From positions 10,657,290-10,721,289 of the forward strand of contig NC_091372.1 of the NCBI RefSeq assembly GCF_038502225.1: a stretch of DNA of 64,000 nt, written 5' to 3'. A model generated the notes under the pieces. That model searched no databases, was not told where the DNA came from, and saw only the letters and a program-made list of their open reading frames with translations. Both the position numbers and the translations under genes were made by a program. Of the stretch, positions 21,425-64,000 are shown one piece after another. Within the stretch, counting starts at the first letter, position 1, and each line of letters starts with the position of its first letter. The stretch comes from Cherax quadricarinatus. Lineage: Eukaryota > Arthropoda > Malacostraca > Decapoda > Parastacidae.

Positions 21425-22320
21425 AAATTACAAATAACCCGCACATAGGAGAGAGGAGCTTACGACGAAGTTTTGGTCTGTCTTGGACCGTTTACAAAGC
21501 TCTTTTTTGTCATGTTGGAGATCACAGTCATCCTATTGACTGGTCTTCTGCTAAAACTGTCTACCCTACTTCTAACTTTCACAGTCACCATCTGGTTGAA
21601 TCCTCCCTTATAAACAACTTTCCCTGTGTGAATCTTAGTCCTGGCTTTGTCTCTGTAGATGCCTTCATTTTCCATTACATTGCATTGCAAAATGCTCCAA
21701 ACTTCAGAACACCCATGACTTAACCTGATTCTTTTTTTCTCCTTTTCTTTTCATCTCTTCCCCTTCTCTTTTTGCCTTTTTCTTCTTTGGGTTTTCTTTC
21801 TTCTGCCTTGGATGTTTGGTCCTTTATTCTCCCACCCTTTGTTTTTATTCTTACCCTTTGTGGCCCCTTAGTTCTCCTGCAGTCCATCTCTTTCTTGGCC
21901 TTTGCCTGACTCCACTACTTCTGCTACTACCTCTCTACTTCCTTTCTTACTACATACCTCTCTTGTCCCGTCCCTGTCAGCTGGCCTATGTATACTGCCC
22001 CCTTCTCCTCTCCTTTCTGTGTAGTATATATACAACAGTGGTTATAACTATGATCATAATTTTTAAAATGGTGGACCAGTAAGCCAGTGGAAGGCCCCAG
22101 TCAGATGACCAAAAGCTCCAACATCTGGTCATTATCTGACGAAGACCCGCGTCGGGAAACACTTGTCCTGTTTCCTGGCAAACCTTACCTAACCTAACCT
22201 CTCCTTTCTCTTAGTGTGACTTTGTAAATGGTCCAAGTCAAACAAACGTTGTTGTAAGCTCCTCTCTCCTATGTGCACGTTATTTGTGTATTGTTCCAGT
22301 CACGGTATTGTGCCTTTTTT
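21425..22320. mobile_element. Penelope-like element with inverted ends
   Basis: About 60-bp inverted ends share CACATAGGAGAGAGGAGCTT (left about 21443) and its complement (right about 22255). CTGACGA at 22136-22142, a hairpin, then GAAAC at 22156-22160 look like a hammerhead core. No coding frame survives. Confidence 0.45.
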
Positions 22321-22487
22321 GTTCTTAATACATATAAACCCTCTATATCAGTGGTTCTTATTTTGGGGTATCTATAACCCTTGAGGGGTATTGGAACCAA
22401 ATAATGGGGGTATGGAACTCTATTTCTGAACAATTTAAAAAAAAGTTGTTAGAATAAATTATCAGTTGTTCTGTTCCTAGTTATCTA

Positions 22488-23570
22488 CAGGTAGGGCCTG
22501 CTTTACAATGCTTTGCTTTACAGTGCTCTGCTTTAAAGTCCTTCCCTTTATGATGTTTCGCTAATGCAGTGGTTTTCAATTATACCCAGAACCTAACCTG
22601 CTGTATAAGTGGGGCCCATAACCTAAACTGCTGTATAAGCAGGACCCAGAACCTAACCTGCTGTATAAGTGGGGCCCATAACCTAAACTGCTGTATAAGC
22701 AGGACCCAGAACCTAACCTGCTGTATAAGCGGGGCCCTACAGTAGCCTAGAACCTAACCTGCTGTATAAGCGGGGCCCTACAGTAGCCTGGAACCTAAAC
22801 TGCTGTATAAGCGGGGCCCTACAGTAGCCTAGAACCTAACCTGCTGTATAAGCGGGGCCCTACAGTAGCCTAGAACCTAACCTGCTGTATAAGCGGGGCC
22901 CTACAGTAGCCTAGAACCTAACCTGCTGTATAAGCGGGGCCCTACAGTAGCCTAGAACCTAACCTGCTGTATAAGCAGGGCCCTACAGTAGCCTGGAACC
23001 TAACCTGCTGTATAAGCGGGGCCCTACAGTAGCCTAGAACCTAACCTGCTGTATAAGCGGGGCCCTACAGTAGCCTAGAACCTAACCTGCTGTATAAGCG
23101 GGGCCCTACAGTAGCCTAGAACCTAACCTGCTGTATAAGCGGGGCCCTACAGTAGCCTGGAACCTAACCTGCTGTATAAGCGGGGCCCTACAGTAGCCTA
23201 GAACCTAACCTGCTGTATAAGAGGGGCCCTACAGTAGCCTAGAACCTAACCTGCTGTCTCAGCGGGGCCCTCCAGAAGCCTAGAACCTAACCTGCTGTAT
23301 AAGCGGGGCCCTACAGTAGCCTAGAACCTAACCTGCTGTATAAGCGGGGCCCTACAGTAGCCTAGAACCTAACCTGCTGTATAAGTGGGGCCCTACAGTA
23401 GCCTAGAACCTAACCTGCTGTATAAGTGGGGCCCATAACCTAACCTGCTGTATAAGTGGGGCCCATAACCTAAACTGCTGTATAAGCAGGACCCAGAACC
23501 TAACCTGCTATACAAGAGGAGCCCAGAACCTAACCTGCTGTACAAGAGGAGCCCAGAACCTAACTCCCCT
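22488..23570 (+). repeat. 41-bp minisatellite grown from a MITE end
   Basis: 22488-22600 resembles the left part of a MITE (CAGGTAGGGCCTGCTTTACA). Its presumed right end, with CTGTATAAGCGGGGCCCTAC, is repeated about 24 times. Main unit 41 bp, with a 30-bp variant at both edges of the array. Confidence 0.85.
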
Positions 23571-23694
23571 CCTCCATGCTGATGAAGGGGAGCTTTTGAT
23601 CCAAGGAATTGGATCTATCTTCCCCTTCCCCAGGTGCTATAAGACCCCTATGGGTTTAGTGCTTTCCTCTATAAAAAGTTAACTCTTCTTGAGG

Positions 23695-23968
23695 AAGACG
23701 TGTCCTGCACACCTGCCTCCTGACAAGAAAGGTGTGAACCCTTACACCTGCCTTTAGACAAGGCAGATGTGTCCTCTATACATGCCTCCTGAGAAGGCAG
23801 GTGTGTGCCCCCCACACCTCTCCTGACAAAGCAGGCAGGAACCCCCACACTTGTCTCCTGACAAAGCAGACAGGAATCCCCACACCTGTCTCCTGATAAA
23901 GCAGGCAGGAACCCCCACACCTGTCTCCTGACAAGGCAGGTGTGTGCCCCCCCACACCTGCCTCCTGA
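23695..23968. repeat. 36-37-bp minisatellite, outer block
   Basis: Units contain CACCTGCCTCCTGACAAGGC with point changes. Open frames on the minus strand (Cys/Gly-rich) are not genes. Confidence 0.9.
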
Positions 23969-24548
23969 CAACGTTCCTTTAATTTGATGCTAATTATTAT
24001 AATCATGGGGGAGCGCTGAACCCGTAAGGATTATGCAGCCAATTAATGCCAATATGGTGTAGGCTTTATTATTATTATATTATTATTATTATTAATATTA
24101 TTATTATCAAGTTAGGAGAGAACAGTAGAGGCCAGAATATAATGTAGGAGGGGCACACACCTGCCTCCTGACAAGGCAGGTGTGTGCCCCATGCACCTGC
24201 CTCCTGACAAGGCGAGTGTGTGCCCCCCACACCTGCCTCTTGACAAGGCAGGTGTGTGCCCCCCTGCACCTGCCTCCTGGCAAGGCGAGTGTGTGCCCCC
24301 CACACCTGCCTCCTGACAAGGCAGGTGTGTGCCTCCCACACCTGCCTCCTGACAAAGCAGGTGTGTGCCCCTCCTACATTATATTCTGGCCTCTACTGTT
24401 CTCTCCTTACTTGACAATAATAATAATAATATAATAATAATAATAATAATAAAGCCTACACCATATTAGCATTAATTGGCTGCATAATCCTTACGGGTTC
24501 AGCGCTCCCCATGATTATAATAATTAGCATCAAATTAAAGGAACGTTG
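23969..24548. mobile_element. foldback element with the same minisatellite in its loop
   Basis: Arms of about 195 bp (23969-24164 and 24357-24548) are inverted copies: CAACGTTCCTTTAATTTG outside, GCCAGAATATAATGTAGG inside. The loop holds about six 36-bp units like those of the outer block. Confidence 0.85.
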
Positions 24549-24559
24549 AAACCAGGTAT

Positions 24560-24894
24560 CGGGATCCATAATGTCTGATAATTCATCTCAAAATCCATCA
24601 TAGAGACAATAAACCACACCGAAATATGGAAAAAACCACCGGGAGAAATATTCCGGTGGATAATACGTCCCAGGGGGTGAATATTAGGGTTAAATAAGGA
24701 ATATTAGGGTGATATGTGTGGAGGTCACGTGACCTGAGGCGCCATATGAAAACAAGTTGAGTGTTGACGCAGGTGGGAGGACGCCATAGTCTTCCTCCAC
24801 CTATTTTACCTCCATTTAGCCTCCTCCGAGGCCCTCCAGCACTCCACGCCTCCGGAGTGGAGGCTGCTGCACTCCCTGGAGGCCCAGAGTAGAG
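24560..24894 (+). promoter_or_regulatory. candidate promoter and 5' UTR exon of the TP53BP1-like gene
   Basis: A GC-richer stretch without repeats. A 14-bp palindrome AGGTCACGTGACCT (24722-24735) contains an E-box CACGTG. The stretch ends at a donor AGAG|GTAATA after 24894. The coding start at 29635 sits immediately after a splice acceptor, so an upstream non-coding exon is required, and this is the best candidate. No TATA box noted. Inference only. Confidence 0.4.
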
Positions 24895-25190
24895 GTAATA
24901 GTGGAGTTAACAGCTAATAATGGAGGGAGATGTGACCTGGGACGGACATTGTTGATTCTCTCCCTGCTTTAAATATTCAATATTTTTCATCCTCGTTTTT
25001 ACCATTATATCTCTTGGGGTTTAAGACACGTTTCCAGCACTTGGGGGTTTCTCGATGCGATGTTTCGCCCCTCAAGCACCCGGCTACTGCAGTGTATTAA
25101 GTGTTAATACAGAGCAAGACAATGTAATAAATGGCTTTACTCTTGCTTATTTAATTATGTTTCTAATTTAGTTGTCGAAACTGTAACTAA

Positions 25191-25437
25191 ATGGACTGTA
25201 AACTTTTATGTAAACTTTTATGTAAACTTGTGTTAACCTCTGTTAACTTCTGTATTAACTATGTTAACATAAAAGTTAACATAGTTAATACAGAAGTTAA
25301 CATAGAAGTTAACATAGAGGTTAACACAGAAGTTTACATAGTTAACATAAAAGTTTACATAGTTAACATAAAAGTTTACATAGTTAACATAAAAGTTTAC
25401 ATAGTTAACATAAAAGTTTACATAGTTAACATAAAAG
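25191..25437. repeat. 21-bp satellite, left part
   Basis: Units of ATAAAAGTTTACATAGTTAAC, preceded by partly inverted GTTAAC-rich repeats. Continues at 26428 after the Penelope-like insertion. Confidence 0.9.
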
Positions 25438-26427
25438 TTTGGTATAAACCTTTGTAATAAATACCGACAAGTTGCTTTAGAAAGACACGTAAGCAAACAC
25501 TATAACATATTTATTAGAAAACGTTTCGGTCCTGGGACCTTGATCACTTCTAACATACAGAGGTAGAAAGACATTATATATATAGGCGGAGAGTGAGATG
25601 TGACGCACGTGACCTGAGGAATGTCATAAGAACATAAGAATGGAGGAACACTGTAGAAGGCCTACTGGCCCATGCGAGGCAGGTCCTTATCAAAACAACC
25701 TCTGCCTATGTGTGTGATGAATGGTTTGAAAAACCGACAAGTTGAAGATTGAGACACTTATGCAGGATATGGGAATCTTTATTCAGGACGGGTAGACGGG
25801 ATGAGGACGGGTAGACGATGAAATCATGTGACTCCTGTGTTGTTGGGTTGGTGCTGCTTAAGTATCATGTATGCCAATGTTTTTGAAATTTTGTAGTTTC
25901 CAGTGTTGCGTTCTATAGTGTCGGTGACGGCGATTAGTGAGGCTTCTAGGCACCGTCGGCGTCTGAGGTCTGGCATTTGATGAACTGGAACGAGGCACAA
26001 CTCGTTCTCACCGAACCAGACCTCAGACGCCGACGGTGCCTAGAAGCCTCACTAATCGCCGTCACCGACACTATAGAACGCAACACTGGAAACTACAAAA
26101 TTTCAAAAACATTGGCATACATGATACTTAAGCAGCACCAACCCAACAACACAGGAGTCACATGATTTCATCGTCTACCCGTCCTCATCATAGGCAGAGG
26201 TTGTTTTGATAAGGACCTGCCTCGCATGGTCCAGTAGGCCTTCTACAGTGTTCCTCCATTCTTATGTTCTTATGACATTCCTCAGGTCACGTGCGTCACA
26301 CCTCACTCTCCGCCTATATATATAATGTCTTTCTACCTCTGTATGTTAGAAGTGATCAAGGTCCCAGGACCGAAACGTTTTCTAATAAATATGTTATAGT
26401 GTTTGCTTACGTGTCTTTCTAAACCAA
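25438..26427. mobile_element. Penelope-like inverted pair inside the satellite
   Basis: Arms 25472-25973 (minus copy) and 26016-26427 (+ copy) are nearly exact inverted copies around a 42-bp centre. The left arm has about 90 bp (about 25708-25800) absent from the right and an extra 30-bp GGTATAAACC lead. Both ends carry AACGTTTTCTAATAAATATG. The layout matches the inverted terminal arrangement known for Penelope-like retroelements. Confidence 0.7.
25977..26165 (+). pseudogene. C-terminal piece of Penelope-like GIY-YIG endonuclease
   Basis: 62 codons ending TGA. WNEAQLVLTEPDL and RRRRCLEASLI match the C-terminal part of the Penelope-type GIY-YIG endonuclease, where the Glu after the Arg run is the likely catalytic acid. 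The reverse transcriptase and the GIY-YIG start are missing. Family call is from memory. Confidence 0.55.
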
Positions 26428-26990
26428 CATAAAAGTTTACATAGTTTACATAAAAGTTTACATAAAAGTTTATATAAAAGTTTACATAGTTAACATAAAA
26501 GTTTACATAAAAGTTTATATAAAAGTTTACATAAAAGTTAACTTCAATGTTAACTTCAATGTTAACTTCAATGTTAACTTCAATGTTAACTTCAATGTTA
26601 ACTTCAATGTTAACTTCAATGTTAACTTCAATGTTAACTTCAATGTTAACTTCAATGTTAACTTCTATGTTAACTTCTATGTTAACTTCTATGTTAACTT
26701 CTATGTTAACTTCTATGTTAACTTCTATGTTAACTTCTATGTTAACTTCTATGTTAACTTCTATGTTAACTTCTATGTTAACTTCTATGTTAACTTCTAT
26801 GTTAACTTCTATGTTAACTTCTATGTTAACTTCTGTTAACTTCTATGTTAACTTCTATGTTAACTTCTATGTAAACTTCTATGTAAACTTCAATGTAAAC
26901 TTCAATGTTAACTTCAATATTAACTTCTATGTTAACTTCTATGCGAACTTCTTTGTAGACTAATATGTAACTTCTAAGTAAACTCAAATT
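26428..26990. repeat. 21-bp satellite (right part) passing into a 12-bp GTTAACTTCWAT satellite
   Basis: 26537-26960 is about 35 copies of GTTAACTTCAAT then GTTAACTTCTAT. Each unit carries the palindrome GTTAAC. The Met-Leu-Thr-Ser open frame is only the repeat translated. Confidence 0.95.
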
Positions 26991-27046
26991 TCTATGTAAA
27001 CTTTTATTTAACTTTTAAGTATACTTCTCCAAAGTCTGTATGAATT

Positions 27047-29083
27047 TGTTACTTCTGTGTAACCTACTGTGTTACTTCTGTGTAACCTACTGTGTTACTT
27101 CTGTGTAACCTACTGTGTTACTTCTGTGTAACCTACTGTGTTACTTCTGTGTAACCTGCTGTGTTACTTCTGTGTAACCTACTGTGTTACTTCTGTGTAA
27201 CTTACTGTGTTACTTCTGTGTAACTTACTGTGTTACTTCTGTGTAACTTACTGTGTTACTTCTGTGTAACTTACTGTGTTACTTCTGTGTAACTTACTGT
27301 GTTACTTCTGTGTAACTTACTGTGTTACTTCTGTGTAACTTACTGTGTTACTTCTGTGTAACTTACTGTGTTACTTCTGTGTAACTTACTGTGTTACTTC
27401 TGTGTAACTTACTGTGTTACTTCTGTGTAACTTACTGTGTTACTTCTGTGTAACTTACTGTGTTACTTCTGTGTAACTTACTGTGTTACTTCTGTGTAAC
27501 TTACTGTGTTACTTCTGTGTAACTTACTGTGTTACTTCTGTGTAACTTACTGTGTTACTTCTGTGTAACCTACTGTGTTACTTCTGTGTAACTTACTGTG
27601 TTACTTCTGTGTAACTTACTGTGTTACTTCTGTGTAACCTACTGTGTTACTTCTGTGTAACTTACTGTGTTACTTCTGTGTAACCTTCTGTGTAACTTAC
27701 TGTGTTACTTCTGTGTAACCTACTGTGTTACTTCTGTGTAACTTACTGTGTTACTTCTGTGTAACTTACTGTGTTACTTCTGTGTAACCTACTGTGTTAC
27801 TTCTGTGTAACTTACTGTGTTACTTCTGTGTAACTTACTGTGTTACTTCTGTGTAACTTACTGTGTTACTTCTGTGTAACTTACTGTGTTACTTCTGTGT
27901 AACCTACTGTGTTACTTCTGTGTAACTTACTGTGTTACTTCTGTGTAACTTACTGTGTTACTTCTGTGTAACTTACTGTGTTACTTCTGTGTAACCTGCT
28001 GTGTTACTTCTGTGTAACTTACTGTGTTACTTCTGTGTAACCTACTGTGTTACTTCTGTGTAACCTACTGTGTTACTTCTGTGTAACTTACTGTGTTACT
28101 TCTGTGTAACCTACTGTGTTACTTCTGTGTATCTTACTGTGTTACTTCTGTGTAACTTACTGTGTTGCTTCTGTGTAACCTACTGTGTTACTTCTGTGTA
28201 ACTTACTGTGTTACTTCTGTGTAACTTACTGTGTTACTTCTGTGTAACCTACTGTGTTACTTCTGGGTAACCTACTGTGTTACTTCTGTGTAACCTTCTG
28301 TGTTACTTCTGTGTAACCTTCTGTGTTACTTCTGTGTAACCTTCTGTGTTACTTCTGTGTAACCTTCTGTGTTACTTCTGTGTAAACTTCTGTGTTACTT
28401 CTGTGTAATCTTCTGCATTACTTCTGTGTAACCTACTGTGTTATTTCTGTGTAACCTACTGTGTTACTTCTGTATAACCTACTGTGTTACTTCTGTGTAA
28501 CCTACTGTGTTCTGTGTAAACGTGTGTTACTTCTGTGTAACCTGCGTTACTTCTGTGTAACCTTCTGTGTTACTTCTGTGTAAACTTCTGTGTTACTTCT
28601 GTGTAAACTTCTGTGTTACTTCTGTGTAATCTTCTGTGTTACTTCTGTGTAAACTTCTGTGTTACTTCTGTGTAAACTTCTGTGTTACTTCTGTGTAACC
28701 TTCTGTGTTACTTCTGTGTTACTTCTGTGTAATCTTCTGTGTTACTTCTGTGTAACCTACTGTGTTACTTCTGTGTAACCTTCTGTGTTACTTCTGTGTA
28801 ACCTACTGTGTTACTTCTGTGTAACCTTCTGTGTTACTTCTGTGTTACTTCTGTGTAATCTTCTGTGTTACTTCTGTGTAACCTACTGTGTTACTTCTGT
28901 GTAACCTTCTGTGTTACTTCTGTGTAACCTTCTGTGTTACTTCTGTGTAACCTTCTGTGTTACTTCTGTGTAACCTACTGTGTTACTTCTGCATAAATGT
29001 CTGTGTTACTTCTGTGTAACCTACTGTGTTACTTCTGTGTTACTTCTGTGTAAACTTCTGTGTTACTTCTGTGTAACTTTGTG
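27047..29083. repeat. 23-bp satellite, about 2 kb
   Basis: Unit TGTTACTTCTGTGTAACTTACTG, about 88 copies. The middle is homogeneous. The distal third holds variants (AACCTTCTG, AAACTTCTG). TTAC...GTAA halves make each unit partly self-complementary. Confidence 0.95.
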
Positions 29084-29634
29084 TGGACTTTTGTCCAACA
29101 AGAAATATTTTTTTTCCTTTACGAGTAATGTCACTCATCAAGTAGTTGATGTTAAGTAATGTAAAGCAAAAGTAATGTAGCTAAGTAGTATTGTAAAGTA
29201 ACATGAAGTTAAAGTAACAAAGTAAAGTAACCTAATGTTACAGTAATGTAAAGTTAACATAAAGTAACAGAGAGAGTAGTGTGTGTAAATTACCCTCCAG
29301 GATAACCCAAAGAAGTCAGTGGTTTATTTCCATTGTGGTCCTGTAATGTGATCCTGTTACATGTATTTGTTTAATGGATTAAACTGGTTTTGTTGGGATT
29401 GTTGGTTTTTAAAGGCTGTGGAAGGATTGGTTTGTCTTGACTTTTTTTGGGTTGTTCTAGGTTATTACGTGTACCTGAGCACAAGAAAGACGTGCTTCCT
29501 GTTTGCACTCGCATATTTACCCCATCTAATGTAAAACCCAGTCGGTGGTAAATCATGTAAACTATATTTCATCATATAAATCTGCCAATGACCAGCATTC
29601 AGTTACTACCATATATTCTTCTTAAAATATACAG
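29084..29634. other. end of intron 1 with degenerate AGTAA repeats
   Basis: 29140-29280 is rich in AAAGTAA/AGTAATG motifs, perhaps decayed satellite. 29290-29345 resembles the SINE body. No exon before the acceptor at 29634. Confidence 0.5.

Positions 29635-64000
<34,366 letters not shown>

Noticed and set aside
22560..23570. Interstitial telomere because of AACCTAACCT
   Set aside because: The word occurs once per 41-bp unit and is not a continuous TTAGG run.
23669..24434. Cysteine-rich Gly repeat frames that look like secreted peptides
   Set aside because: 36-bp minisatellite open in several frames on both strands.
26547..26963. Met-Leu-Thr-Ser repeat protein
   Set aside because: 12-bp satellite. 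No start context, no conserved domain.
27047..29083. CRISPR-like array of evenly spaced repeats
   Set aside because: There are no unique spacers. Unit follows unit directly, and the sequence is eukaryotic.

Overview
The window is eukaryotic nuclear DNA from an animal with large, transposon-rich introns. The repeats (an RTE-like LINE with a recurring 3' tail, a 203-bp Tigger-type MITE, tRNA-headed SINEs, Penelope-like termini) look like those of decapod crustaceans, probably the crayfish/lobster lineage. That assignment rests on recalled repeat styles and not on a search. No bacterial, organellar, rRNA or CRISPR feature is seen.

Two host genes lie on the + strand. (1) Positions 3216-19303 hold the 3' half of a focadhesin (FOCAD) homologue. 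Five phase-consistent exons encode about 907 residues, and the last exon is 1963 nt long. (2) Positions 29635-64000 hold the 5' two thirds of a large acidic S/TQ-rich nuclear protein that I read as a TP53BP1 (53BP1) homologue. Eight exons encode about 1316 residues and end in an Arg/Gly-rich motif. The Tudor and BRCT domains would lie beyond the window. A GC-richer stretch ending in a splice donor at 24894 may be its 5' UTR exon and promoter. The genes are head-to-tail, about 5.4 kb apart if that exon is right.

Mobile elements and satellites fill almost everything else. The FOCAD introns carry an RTE-like LINE (5357-10418) with a nested, still open Jockey-type LINE. The intergenic part holds Penelope-like pieces, a 41-bp minisatellite that appears to grow from a MITE end, and a foldback element. 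Intron 1 of the second gene carries a Penelope-like inverted pair inside a satellite, 12-bp and 23-bp satellites (about 2.5 kb together), and a Tigger element inside another Tigger. Later introns contain a family of TTAA-flanked (piggyBac-like) elements, a 29/26-bp satellite of 2.4 kb, a CR1-like LINE split by an RTE copy, a Tigger hit by a SINE, an hAT MITE with an 8-bp target duplication, and a Tigger that hosts two further layers of insertion.

Three patterns deserve most attention. Subterminal palindromes CGTA-N4-TACG vary in their central four bases across the TTAA elements. Hammerhead-ribozyme-like cores recur at Penelope-like termini, two of them flanking a coding exon. One 3' hairpin tail is shared by retroelements with unrelated bodies. 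Most long open frames in the window are transposon or satellite frames and not host genes.
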